DNA of 64,000 bases from Nonomuraea maritima. Lineage in GTDB: Bacteria > Actinomycetota > Actinomycetes > Streptosporangiales > Streptosporangiaceae. Under the pieces are notes generated by a model. It was not told where the DNA came from. It worked only from the letters and a program-made list of their open reading frames with translations, and ran no database searches. Shown piece after piece: positions 16,772 to 25,700 of the stretch. Numbering within the stretch: position 1 is the first letter of the stretch; the number at the start of each line of letters is the position of its first letter. The stretch lies in the NCBI RefSeq assembly GCF_900100395.1, contig NZ_FNFB01000001.1:372001-436000 (forward strand). Reading direction: 5' to 3'. A program made the position numbers and the translations under genes.

Positions 16772-18576
16772 TCCGGATGAAGCTGGCGATCCTCCGCCAC
16801 TCGATGACGGGCGGCAAGGCCGTCTGGATGGTCATCGGCGGCCTGCTCGGGATCGTCCTCGCGATCGCCACGATCTGGCTGAGCCTGGTCGACGGCGTCG
16901 GCACGGCCGTGGTGGCCGACCTGCTCGCGGCCACCTATCTCGTGTGGGCGCTCGGCTGGGTCGTCGGGCCGGTGTGGGGCGGCTCCTCGGTGCTGCGGAC
17001 CGACCACTTCGCGTTGCTGTCCGTGCCGCGCGGACGGCTGGCCGTCGGACTGCTCGGCGCCGCCTTCGTCGGCGTCACCACGGCCGTGACCCTCCTGGCG
17101 TTCCTGAGCCTGCTCACGTACGGCGCCCGGCTCGGCGTGCTGCCCGCGCTCGTCGCGGTGCCGGCCGTGGTGCTGCAACTGGTGTTCGTGGTCCTGCTGT
17201 CGCGGGTCAGCACGGCGGTGTTCGGCGTCGTCGCGAAGTCGCGGGCCGGCGCCGCGTTCACCGGCGCCCTCATCGCCGGGATGATCGTGCTGGCCCAGTC
17301 CGGCTGGATGGTCATCGTCGCGATCCAGGTCTCCGGCGTGCTCTCGACGGGCTTCGGGGCAGGGTTCGCCACCACGGTGCGGGCCGTCCCGTCCGGGTGG
17401 GGGCTCGTCGCCGTCGAGGCTGCGGGCCGGGGCGAGTGGGGGTTGGCTCTCGGCGCGCTCGCCGGTCTGGCGCTGGTCATCGTGCTGCTGCTGTTCGGCT
17501 GGAGCCGCAGCCTCGGCGCCGCGCGGCGGGCCAGGGTCACCGTACGCGGCACTGCCCATGCGCCTTCGCGCGGCGGGGTGCTGTCCGGGCGCACCGGCAC
17601 GGTCGTGCGCAAGGAGCTGCGCACCTGGTGGCGCGATCCGCTGCGCACCCAGACGGTGTCCGTCCCCCTGGTGTGGGCGCTGGGCACGGCCCTGCTGCCG
17701 CTCACCTTCGGCGAGGTCCTGCTGCTGCCGTGGGCGGCGCCGGCGCTCGCCGTCATGGCGGGCGCGGCCGCGTCCAACCTCTACGGTCAGGACGGCACCG
17801 CGCTGTGGATGACCCTGCTCACCGGCAGCGAGAGCGAGGACCTGCGCGGCCGGCAGATCGCGTACCTCATCGTCTTCGGCCCGATCGCGCTCGTCGTGGC
17901 GGTGGTCTTCACCCTGTGGAGCGGGCTGCACTGGACCTGGCCGTGGGTGCTGGCGCTGACGCCGGCGATGCTCGGCGGCGCCGCCGGGCTCGGCGCGCTC
18001 ATCTCCGTGGTGGCGCTCGCGCCGGGCCCCGACGCGCACAAGCGCCCCGACAACCCGCTGGAGCACGGCGACACGACCGGCCAGGCCAACCTCATGTTCT
18101 GGGGCGGGCTCATCATGGCGATCCCGCCGGCCGTGGTCCTCATCGTCGGCACCGTCCGGGACGACGTCGTCCTGCTGTGGGCGGCCGTCCCGGTGGGCGT
18201 GGTCACGGGCGTCCTGCTGGCGTGGTGGCTCGGCCGGGTGGCGATCGGCCGCCTGCTGGCCCGCGGGCCGGAACTGCTCTTCCTCATGCGCACCGGCCGC
18301 AGCGGCAATGCCGTCAAGATCGAGATGCCGAAGCGCGAGGCCTGGCTCGCGGTCGCCTGCTGGACGTTCGGCTCGATCGCGCTCTTCCCGCAGGGCGTCG
18401 TGCCGATCGTCTTCATGCTGTCCGGCGTGGACGTGAAGTCGTGGTTCCTGGCCATGTATCTCGACGGCGCGCTCGCGTGGATCGTCGCGGTCGTCATGGT
18501 GCTGTTCGGCTCCTGGCTCTACTACGTGGCCGTACGGCTCTCCGCCAAGAAGCCGGCCGCCGAACCCGTCAGCTGA
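16756..18576 (+). CDS. ABC transporter permease (ABC-2-like, about 12 TM)
   Basis: A 606-residue integral membrane protein with many hydrophobic segments spread along its length, arranged as two similar halves separated by a cytoplasmic stretch (about 255-295) ending in the EAA-like region VVRKELRTWWRDPLRTQ typical of exporter permeases. GTG 16756 lies inside the ATPase gene. It is the membrane half of the exporter; both ATPase subunits presumably come from the preceding gene. The following divergence-free operator and PadR gene may regulate it or only itself. Confidence 0.85.
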   Translation: MARVLIRMKLAILRHSMTGGKAVWMVIGGLLGIVLAIATIWLSLVDGVGTAVVADLLAATYLVWALGWVVGPVWGGSSVLRTDHFALLSVPRGRLAVGLLGAAFVGVTTAVTLLAFLSLLTYGARLGVLPALVAVPAVVLQLVFVVLLSRVSTAVFGVVAKSRAGAAFTGALIAGMIVLAQSGWMVIVAIQVSGVLSTGFGAGFATTVRAVPSGWGLVAVEAAGRGEWGLALGALAGLALVIVLLLFGWSRSLGAARRARVTVRGTAHAPSRGGVLSGRTGTVVRKELRTWWRDPLRTQTVSVPLVWALGTALLPLTFGEVLLLPWAAPALAVMAGAAASNLYGQDGTALWMTLLTGSESEDLRGRQIAYLIVFGPIALVVAVVFTLWSGLHWTWPWVLALTPAMLGGAAGLGALISVVALAPGPDAHKRPDNPLEHGDTTGQANLMFWGGLIMAIPPAVVLIVGTVRDDVVLLWAAVPVGVVTGVLLAWWLGRVAIGRLLARGPELLFLMRTGRSGNAVKIEMPKREAWLAVACWTFGSIALFPQGVVPIVFMLSGVDVKSWFLAMYLDGALAWIVAVVMVLFGSWLYYVAVRLSAKKPAAEPVS

Positions 18577-18608
18577 GCCGCCCGATCAGAAACCCCTATG
18601 GATTTGTG

Positions 18609-18643
18609 ACGCCAACTACTATGCGAGACCTACTAGTTGGCGT
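18609..18643 (+). promoter_or_regulatory. Palindromic operator upstream of padR gene
   Basis: Perfect 10-bp arms ACGCCAACTA (18609-18618) and TAGTTGGCGT (18634-18643) flank 15 bases and lie 13 nt before the PadR start codon. TACTAT at 18616-18621 could be a -10 element. Autoregulation by the PadR protein is the natural reading; the sequence does not match the classical ATGT-N8-ACAT PadR site. Confidence 0.65.
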
Positions 18644-18655
18644 TACCTTGATGCC

Positions 18656-19006
18656 ATGACAGATGTGACGGCGAGGCGTACGCAGTGGCTGCGCGGCGTG
18701 CTCGACCTGTCCGTGCTGGCCCTGCTGGCCGAGAACGGCGAGAGCTACGGCTACGCGCTCCTGCAGCACCTCGAGCAGGCGGGGCTGCCCGACATGAAGG
18801 CCGGCACCCTCTACCCGCTGCTCAACCGCCTCGCCACCGACGGCCTGCTGAGGGCCGAGTGGCGAGCCGGCGACGGCGGACCAGGCAGGAAGTTCTTCGC
18901 GCTCACGGACGAGGGTCGCGCGGCGCTCGCGGCCATGGGTCCGGAGTGGGTGGCGTTCGCGCGGACCGCGATCGCCGTGGTGCAACGCGGAATGGACACG
19001 AGATGA
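18656..19006 (+). CDS. PadR family transcriptional regulator
   Basis: A 116-residue winged-helix regulator. The N-terminal segment WLRGVLDLSVLALLAENGESYGYALLQ and the KAGTLYPLLNRLATDGLL recognition region are hallmarks of PadR-like proteins; the short C-terminus places it in the small subfamily 2. It probably represses its own operon through the palindrome just upstream and may also act on the preceding ABC exporter, a frequent target of such repressors. Its stop overlaps the next ATG by 4 bases. Confidence 0.9.
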   Translation: MTDVTARRTQWLRGVLDLSVLALLAENGESYGYALLQHLEQAGLPDMKAGTLYPLLNRLATDGLLRAEWRAGDGGPGRKFFALTDEGRAALAAMGPEWVAFARTAIAVVQRGMDTR

Positions 19007-19626
19007 GGAAGGCCATGACCGAGCTGGACCAGAAGTACCGCAACGAGCTCATGCTGGCGCTCCGGCTGCACGACATCTCCGGCGAGCGGGTCGGCGAGGT
19101 GCTCGCGGAGGTCGAGTCGCACGTCCAGGAGACCGGCGAGGACCCGAGAGCGGCGTTCGGCAGCCCCAAGGAGTACGCGGCGAAGGTCGTCGCCCAGCTC
19201 GACACCAGGTCGGGCAAGCCCGCGCCGGTGCCGGACACGCTGGGGAAGCTGGCCGTCGGGGTGCTCTCCTTCACCGGGACCATGGCGCTCATACGCGGGC
19301 TGCTGAGCGACGGCGCCGTCCCGGTCACCGTGGTGGACGTCGTCACGGCGGTCGCCTTCGTCCTCTTGATGACCGCCACGGTCTTCCTGATCTTCCGGGC
19401 GACCACGGCCGTGGCGGGCGCAGGAACGTACCGGGTGCTCGCCGTGATCCTCGCGGTGACCGCGATCGCGGCCCTCGTCATCGGGATGGCGCTCAAGGAC
19501 GACGTGAGCCCGCTCGCCGAGATGCCGCCGGCGCTCGTGATCGGCTACGGCGTCGCGGCGCTGGCAGGGGGCGTGGCGCTGGTGGTGCGCGCCATCAGGA
19601 GGGGCTGGATCGTCTCGCCGCGGTGA
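19003..19626 (+). CDS. HAAS-domain membrane protein, PadR partner
   Basis: A protein of about 207 residues. The first 70 residues (ELDQKYRNELMLALRLHDISGERVGEVLAEVESHV...) form the helical HAAS/DUF1700-like domain that accompanies PadR regulators, followed by four predicted membrane helices. Such proteins are thought to sense membrane state and modulate the regulator. ATG 19003 overlaps the padR stop; ATG 19015 is an alternative start. Coupled translation supports a functional pair. Confidence 0.75.
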   Translation: MRKAMTELDQKYRNELMLALRLHDISGERVGEVLAEVESHVQETGEDPRAAFGSPKEYAAKVVAQLDTRSGKPAPVPDTLGKLAVGVLSFTGTMALIRGLLSDGAVPVTVVDVVTAVAFVLLMTATVFLIFRATTAVAGAGTYRVLAVILAVTAIAALVIGMALKDDVSPLAEMPPALVIGYGVAALAGGVALVVRAIRRGWIVSPR

Positions 19627-19681
19627 CCATCGCGGCAGATGCCGCGCCTGAACTCGCTCGGAGCAAGCGCCCATGAGGCGG

Positions 19682-19769
19682 CGACGCGCCGCGGCTGAGG
19701 TCGGCCGGAGCAGACGCCTTGGTTCACGGACGACGCGCCGCGGCTAAGGTCGGGCGGAGCAAGCGCCTT
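19682..19769 (+). repeat. Two 39-bp direct repeats (49-bp period) before the C39 peptidase gene
   Basis: Copies at 19682-19720 and 19731-19769 differ at a few bases and share an arrangement beginning CGACGCGCCGCGGCT and ending GACGCCTT/AAGCGCCTT. A partial third copy (CTCGGAGCAAGCGCC) lies near 19658. They fill the gap between the HAAS gene and the peptidase gene, ending just before its ribosome binding site, so they may be regulator sites or slippage products. Confidence 0.75.
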
Positions 19770-19786
19770 CGGAGAAGGTGGGGTTC

Positions 19787-21049
19787 ATGCGCGCGCTGAC
19801 CGTCTTCCTGTCCACCCTCGCCCTCGTCACGGCCGACGCCGCGCCCTCCGGCGCGGCGTCCGGACGGGCCGCGTCCGTCCCCGACGTGGTCTACCACCGC
19901 GCCGACTTCACCTCGGGCACAGCGGAGGGCACGACGGAGGGCACGGCCGAGGGCACGGCGTCCGACGACGGCCTGTTGTTCGGCACGGCGGCGGGCACCG
20001 TCTCCCACGAGGACCGGACCTGGGAGTACGCGAGGTGGACCGCCCCCGAGCGGCGCATCGGCTTCCCCGCGACGGAGCTGATCGCCTCCTGGACCGCCGA
20101 CCTCCCCCAGGGCAGCTGGATGCAGGTCGAGCTCCGCGGCCGGAACGCGCACGGCCTGACCGCCTGGTACTCGATGGGCCGCTGGGCGTACGCCGAGGGC
20201 GACATCCTGCGCACCTCGGTACCCGGCCAGCAGGATGCCGACGCCAAGGTCAAGGTCGACACCCTGGTCGCGGCGACCGGCAGGCGGCTGCGCGCCTACC
20301 AGCTGCGCCTGACGCTCTACCGCAGGCCGGGCTCGCCGGTGACGCCGCGGGTCCGCACGGCCGGCGTGATGGCCTCGCGCGTGCCGCGGCGCGCGTCGGT
20401 GCCGGTCAGCCCCACCGGCGGCGCCTGGGGGGTCGAGCTGCCCGTGCCGCGCCGCTCGCAGAACGTCCACCGGGGCCACTACCCGGAATGGAACGGCGGC
20501 GGCGAGGCGTGGTGCAGCCCGACCTCGACCACCATGGTGCTGGGCTACTGGGGGCGGTGGCCGAGCGAGCAGGAGACCTCATGGGTCACCCCTTCCGACC
20601 CCGACCCCGAGGTCGACCACGCCGCCCGCCACACCTACGACCACGCCTACAAAGGCACCGGGAACTGGGTGTTCAACACCGCCTACGCCGGCCGGTACGG
20701 CATGCACGCGTTCGTCACCCGGCTGCGGTCGCTGACCGAGCTCGAACGGCTCATCGCGGCCGGCATCCCCGTCATCACCTCGCAGTCGTTCACGAAGAAG
20801 GAGCTGCCCGGCGCCGGCTACGGCACCCAGGGCCACCTCATGGTCGTGGTCGGCTTCACCGAACAGGGCGACGTCGTCGCCAACGATCCGGCCTCGTCGG
20901 GCAACGACGCGGTCCGGCGCGTCTACCCGCGCGCCGCCTTCGAGAAGGTGTGGCTGCGCAGCTCCAGCAGCGGCGGCGTCGCGTACGTCATCCACCCGCC
21001 CCGCCACCCGTTGCCCGCCACGACTCCCGGCCTGCCGCCTAACTGGTGA
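19787..21049 (+). CDS. Secreted C39-like cysteine peptidase
   Basis: A 420-residue exported protein. Residues 1-24 are a signal peptide. Residues 40-50 contain a TEGTAEGT repeat. The middle part is a beta-rich domain, and the C-terminal half is a papain-fold peptidase C39-like domain with probable catalytic Cys in GGGEAWCSPTSTTMVLGYW, His in QGHLMVVVGFT and the Asp of VANDPAS. C39-like secreted proteins in actinobacteria are probably wall- or protein-degrading enzymes rather than bacteriocin processing ones, because no ABC domain is attached. ATG 19787 is preferred to GTG 19778 because GGAGAAGG sits 8 nt before it. Confidence 0.82.
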   Translation: MRALTVFLSTLALVTADAAPSGAASGRAASVPDVVYHRADFTSGTAEGTTEGTAEGTASDDGLLFGTAAGTVSHEDRTWEYARWTAPERRIGFPATELIASWTADLPQGSWMQVELRGRNAHGLTAWYSMGRWAYAEGDILRTSVPGQQDADAKVKVDTLVAATGRRLRAYQLRLTLYRRPGSPVTPRVRTAGVMASRVPRRASVPVSPTGGAWGVELPVPRRSQNVHRGHYPEWNGGGEAWCSPTSTTMVLGYWGRWPSEQETSWVTPSDPDPEVDHAARHTYDHAYKGTGNWVFNTAYAGRYGMHAFVTRLRSLTELERLIAAGIPVITSQSFTKKELPGAGYGTQGHLMVVVGFTEQGDVVANDPASSGNDAVRRVYPRAAFEKVWLRSSSSGGVAYVIHPPRHPLPATTPGLPPNW

Positions 21050-21118
21050 GACCCGGAACCTGGTGAGAACTCGCGGAAACCGCGACGCCCGGCGCGCACC
21101 CTGCGTACGCTGACAACC

Positions 21119-21146
21119 GGAAACCGCGGGGGCTCCCGCGGTTTCC
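21119..21146 (+). terminator. Perfect 12-bp hairpin terminator
   Basis: Arms at 21119-21130 and 21135-21146 are perfect complements with a GGCT tetraloop, 70 nt after the C39 peptidase stop. No T-tract. The rest of 21050-21269 holds no gene that I can support. Confidence 0.75.
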
Positions 21147-21269
21147 CCTGCTGTACGCGCCGATCGGGGGGTCGTCCGGCGCAGCCGGCTCGTCTGCCGT
21201 GCCGGGCTGCGGCCGTGCGCGGCGCCCCGGCCGCCGCGGCCGACCACTTTCACCGCCGTGGAGCGCCCG

Positions 21270-24200
21270 ATGAGCGAGGACGAGTCTGCGACGTTCGAGA
21301 GAACCCGGCCGGCGCGCTCCCCGTGGAACGGTCCGCCGTTGCTGCTGGCGTCGGAGGGCGCACGCGTCGTGGTGGCGGGCACGGGCGCCCACGCGCCCGA
21401 CTCGCGCCTGCCGAGGGTCGCCGCCGTCCGGGCGACCGTCACCGATCTCGGCCGTTGCCTGGTGGAACGGGCCGGGCTGCCCGCGTCCGGGCTGAGCGTG
21501 CTCCTCGACCCGGCGGCCCCCGCCGACCTGTCGGAGGCGCTGGAACGGGCGGCGCGCGAAGCCACGAGCGTGCTGATGTTCCACTATGTCGGGCACGGCG
21601 TGTTCGGCCCTGACCACGAGCTCTACCTGGCGACGCACGCCACGACCGATCTCGGGCAGGGCCCGCCCGGCCGGCAGGCGCTGCCGTACGCCACCGCGCG
21701 CCAGATCCTCGCCTCGTCGTCGGCCGAGCACGTCGTCATGGTGCTCGACTGCTGCTTCACCGGCGGCGGCCGGCCCATCCCCGTCCGCGCCGTCGACCGG
21801 GTCTTCCACGCCGCCTGGCCCGGCGCGTACGTGCTGGCCTCCTCCAGCAGGGAGGCCAACTCATGGGCGCTGCCCGGCGTCCAGCACACCGCGCTCACCG
21901 GGGCCCTGCTGCGGCTGCTCGCCGAGGGCGACCCGGCGGGGCCGGAGGCGTTCACGCTCGATCACCTGCACCACCACCTGGCCCGCGCGCTGCCGGCGGC
22001 CGGGTTCCCGCGCCCGCGCCGCCTGGCGGGCGACCCCGACGGCCTGCCGCCGCTCGCGTCCAACCCCGCCCAGGCGGGGCCGCGCAGGCGGCGGAACCCG
22101 CCCAGCTCCTCCCCCGGCGACCGCAACAGCCCGTACCGCGGGCTGGCGGCGTACGAGCCGGAGCACGCCGGGCTGTTCTTCGGTCGCGAGGAGCCCGCCA
22201 GGGCGCTGGCCACGCGCGTGCGGCGGGCGCTCCGCGACGCCGCGCCCCCGGTGGTGACCAGGCAGGAGCAGAGCGGCGGCCCCATCCTCGTGACCGGACC
22301 TTCGGGCTGCGGGAAGTCGTCGCTGCTGCGGGCCGGGCTGATCCCCGCGCTGCGCGACGGCCGCGGCCAGGAGCCGCCGCGCGCCCTGCTCACCCCGGGC
22401 GCGCGACCGTTGACCGCGCTGGCCCGCGCGATCGCCGCGTCCGGCGACGGCGACCCCGAGCGGCTGCGGACGGTCATGGAGTCCGACCCCGGCTCGGCCC
22501 GCCGCTGGCTGCCCGGCCCGATGCTGCTGGTCGTCGACCAGTTCGAGGAGGTCTTCACCGCCTGCTCGGAGGAGGCCGAGCGGCGGCGCTTCGCCGAGAC
22601 GCTCGCCGAGCTGTCGCGGTCGGCGGCCGTGGTGATCGCCGTGCGCGGCGACTTCTACGGCCACTGCGCGGCCTACCCCGGCCTGCTGGAGGCGGTGCGC
22701 GAGCCGGAGGTCGTCGCGCCGATGACCGAGGCCGAGCTGCGCCGGGCGATCGAGGAGCCCGCGACCCGTTCCGGGCTGTCCGTCGAGCCCGGGCTCACCG
22801 ACCTCATCCTCGAGGACCTGCGCGCCCTGCGCGGCGCCGACGACCTGCTCGCGCTGCTGTCGCACGCGCTGCTCGCGACCTGGCGGCGCCGTACGGGCGG
22901 CGTGCTCACCATGGCCGGTTACCGGTCGGCCGGCGGGGTCGCGCGGGCGGTCGCGATGAGCGGGGAGGAGGCGCTGCGGCGGCTCGGCCCCGAGTACGAA
23001 CCGGTGGCGCGGTCCCTGCTGGTGCGGCTGGTGCACGTGGACGCGCGCGGCAGCGGCTCGCGGCGCCGGGTCCCGCTGGCCGATCTGAGGGCGGGCAAGA
23101 ACTCCGTCGAGGGGCAGGTGCTGGCGGAGTTCGTCCGGGCGCGGCTGGTGACCGTCGACGGCGACGAGGCGCAGATCGCCCACGAGGCGCTGCTGCGCGC
23201 CTGGCCCCGGCTCGGCGGCTGGGCCGAGACCGGCCGGGCCGCGCTGCTCGTCCGCGGCCGCCTCGCCGAGGACGCGGAGCTGTGGCAGCGGGAGAGCCGC
23301 GACCCGGCGTACCTGTACTCGGGTGACCGCCTGGCGACCGTCCAGGCCGTCGTGGGCGAGCCGGCGGGCCGCCCGGGGCGCGACGGCGGTGGGATCAGCG
23401 CGGTGGAGCGGGAGTTCCTGGACGCCTCGCGGGTGCGCAGGCACCGGCGTTCGCGCACGGCGCGGGGCGTGATCGCCGCGCTCGCCACGCTCGCGCTGCT
23501 GACGGCGGCGGGCGCGGTCGGGGCGCTGGTGCAGGGCAGGCAGGCGATGGGCCGGGCGGCCGCGGCCGCCGCCGAGCGCGACCAGGCGCTCTCCCGCCAG
23601 GTGGCCGCCGCGGCGAGCACCGCGCGCGACACCTCGCTCGGGGCGCAGCTCGCCCTGGCCGCCTACCGCCTGTCGGCCACGCCGCAGGCGCGCGGAGCGC
23701 TGCTCGGCGCGCTCTCCCGCCCGGTCGGCGCCCGGCTGGTCGGGCACACCGCGCCGGTGCGGCGGGTGGCCTACCGGGGCGACGGCCGCGTCGCCGTCAC
23801 CGTCTCCGCCGACTCGACCGCCCGCCTGTGGGACGTCGCCGACGTGCTGCGTCCGAAGGCGCTCGGCGTGGTTCACGGGCACACCGCGGGCGTGGTCGCG
23901 GCGGCGTTCGACCCTGACGGGCGGGTGCTCGCGACCGGGTCGGCCGACGGCACGGCCCGCCTCTGGGACGTCTCCGACGCCGCCGCGCCGCGCGCCCTTT
24001 CCACGCTGAAGGGGAACAAGGACGAGGTCGCCTCGGTGTCGTTCAGCCCTGACGGCGACACCCTCGCGACCGCGTCACTCGACGGGTCGATGCGGCTGTG
24101 GGACGTCTCCGCGCCTGCCCGCGCCCGCGAGGTCTCCGTCCGCGCCCAGCCGTCCGGCCTCGCCAGGGCCGCCTTCAGTCCCGAGGGCAGCATGGTCGCG

Positions 24201-25694
24201 CTCACGTCCGCCGCCGGCACCGTCACGCTCCTCGACGTACGAACCCCCGCCGCGCCAGAGAGCCTGGCGGTGCTGACCTCCGGCCAGGGCGGCGTGCGCG
24301 GCGTCGCGTTCGCGCCCGACGGGCGGCACCTCGCCACCTCCTCCGGCACGGGGGCCGTCGAACTGTGGGACGTCACCGCGGCCAGGCTCGTCGGCACGGC
24401 GCGCGGGCCAGACGGCTCCGTGGACGACATCGCCTTCAGCCCCGACGGCGACATGCTGGCCGGCGCCTCCGCCGACGCCACGGTGAGTCTGTGGAACGTC
24501 ACCGACCCCGGCGCGCCCGAACTCGTCACGTCGCTGGCCGGTTTCCCCGACGCCGTGACGGGGGTGGCGTTCAGCCCCGACGGCCGGCACCTGGCCACGT
24601 CGTCCGCCGACGGCGTCTCCCGCCTCTGGGACGCCGCCGACACCGCCCGGGTCACCCCGCGCGCCCGGCTGGCCGGGCACACCGGCCCGGTGGGCGGCCT
24701 CGCGATCGACAGGGCCGGCCGCGTCGTCGCGACCGCCTCCGACGACAGGACCGTACGCCTCTGGGACGTCTCCGACCCCGCGGTGAGCAGGCCGCTGTCG
24801 GTGCTCAGCGGGCACACCGGCCAGGTCACCGCGGCCGCGTTCAGCCCCGACGGCAGCCGGCTCGTCACCGTCTCCCTCGACCGCACCGGCCGCGTCTGGG
24901 ACGTGTCCGACCCGGCGGCCCCGAGACACCTCGGCACGCTGACCGGGCACACCGGCGGCGTGCGCACGGTCGCCTACAGCGGCGACGGGCGGCTGGTCGT
25001 GACCACCGGCCGCGACGGCAGGACCCTGCTGTGGAACGTCTCCGACCCGGCCGCGCCGCAGCGGGTGGCCGCGCCGGGCCCGGCCGACGCGCGGGTCAGC
25101 GCGGCGGTGTTCCGCCCCGACGGCAAGGTGCTCGCCGTCGGCTCGGGCACCTCGTCCGTACGGCTGTGGGACGTCTCCGACCCGGCCGAGCCGCGCGCGC
25201 TCAGCGGGTTCGCGGCGCACACGGGCGGCGTCACCGACCTGGGCTTCGCCCGCGACGGCAGGAGCCTGGCCACCACCGCGTCCGACGGCGGCGTCCGGCT
25301 GTGGGACGTCAGCCGCCCGCGCGCCCCGAAGCGGCTGGTGGACCTTCCCGGGCACTCCGCGGACGTCTCCGCCGTCGCCTTCGCCGCCGACGGCCGTTCG
25401 CTCGTCACGGCCTCGCGCGACATGTCCATGCGGGTGTGGGACGTGGCCGTCCCGTCCCGTCCGGCGCTCTGGGCCGTCTTGTCCGGGCGTGACGTGCAGC
25501 GCGACGTGGAGTTCGGCCCCGACGGCACGTTCCTGGTGAGCGCGTCGGGCACGGCCGCGCAGCTGTGGGGGCTGAACGTCGAGCAGGCGAGCGCGCACGT
25601 GTGCGAGGCGTCCGGCCCGCCGATCACGCGCGACGAATGGTCCAGGTACGTGCCCGGACGTCCGTACGCGCCTCCGTGCGCGGCGGCGAACTGA
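21270..25694 (+). CDS. Caspase-nSTAND1-WD40 signalling protein
   Basis: A 1474-residue multidomain protein. Residues 1-250: caspase-like (C14) domain with catalytic-type His in MFHYVGHG and Cys in VMVLDCCFTG. Residues about 285-640: nSTAND1-type NTPase, with the family lead-in NSPYRGLAAYEPEHAGLFFG, Walker A GPSGCGKSSLL and Walker B LLVVDQFEE. A transmembrane helix (VIAALATLALLTAAGAVGAL) and a coiled segment follow. The C-terminal half has fourteen WD40 repeats, each ending in RLWDV or a variant, enough for two seven-bladed propellers, and the end reads YVPGRPYAPPC, typical of this group. The WD40 part is the presumed sensor, the STAND module the switch, and the caspase domain the effector. 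ATG 21270 follows GGAG at 6-nt spacing. The TM helix would put WD40 outside and effector inside the cell. Confidence 0.9.
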   Translation: MSEDESATFERTRPARSPWNGPPLLLASEGARVVVAGTGAHAPDSRLPRVAAVRATVTDLGRCLVERAGLPASGLSVLLDPAAPADLSEALERAAREATSVLMFHYVGHGVFGPDHELYLATHATTDLGQGPPGRQALPYATARQILASSSAEHVVMVLDCCFTGGGRPIPVRAVDRVFHAAWPGAYVLASSSREANSWALPGVQHTALTGALLRLLAEGDPAGPEAFTLDHLHHHLARALPAAGFPRPRRLAGDPDGLPPLASNPAQAGPRRRRNPPSSSPGDRNSPYRGLAAYEPEHAGLFFGREEPARALATRVRRALRDAAPPVVTRQEQSGGPILVTGPSGCGKSSLLRAGLIPALRDGRGQEPPRALLTPGARPLTALARAIAASGDGDPERLRTVMESDPGSARRWLPGPMLLVVDQFEEVFTACSEEAERRRFAETLAELSRSAAVVIAVRGDFYGHCAAYPGLLEAVREPEVVAPMTEAELRRAIEEPATRSGLSVEPGLTDLILEDLRALRGADDLLALLSHALLATWRRRTGGVLTMAGYRSAGGVARAVAMSGEEALRRLGPEYEPVARSLLVRLVHVDARGSGSRRRVPLADLRAGKNSVEGQVLAEFVRARLVTVDGDEAQIAHEALLRAWPRLGGWAETGRAALLVRGRLAEDAELWQRESRDPAYLYSGDRLATVQAVVGEPAGRPGRDGGGISAVEREFLDASRVRRHRRSRTARGVIAALATLALLTAAGAVGALVQGRQAMGRAAAAAAERDQALSRQVAAAASTARDTSLGAQLALAAYRLSATPQARGALLGALSRPVGARLVGHTAPVRRVAYRGDGRVAVTVSADSTARLWDVADVLRPKALGVVHGHTAGVVAAAFDPDGRVLATGSADGTARLWDVSDAAAPRALSTLKGNKDEVASVSFSPDGDTLATASLDGSMRLWDVSAPARAREVSVRAQPSGLARAAFSPEGSMVALTSAAGTVTLLDVRTPAAPESLAVLTSGQGGVRGVAFAPDGRHLATSSGTGAVELWDVTAARLVGTARGPDGSVDDIAFSPDGDMLAGASADATVSLWNVTDPGAPELVTSLAGFPDAVTGVAFSPDGRHLATSSADGVSRLWDAADTARVTPRARLAGHTGPVGGLAIDRAGRVVATASDDRTVRLWDVSDPAVSRPLSVLSGHTGQVTAAAFSPDGSRLVTVSLDRTGRVWDVSDPAAPRHLGTLTGHTGGVRTVAYSGDGRLVVTTGRDGRTLLWNVSDPAAPQRVAAPGPADARVSAAVFRPDGKVLAVGSGTSSVRLWDVSDPAEPRALSGFAAHTGGVTDLGFARDGRSLATTASDGGVRLWDVSRPRAPKRLVDLPGHSADVSAVAFAADGRSLVTASRDMSMRVWDVAVPSRPALWAVLSGRDVQRDVEFGPDGTFLVSASGTAAQLWGLNVEQASAHVCEASGPPITRDEWSRYVPGRPYAPPCAAAN

Positions 25695-25700
25695 GGGCGG

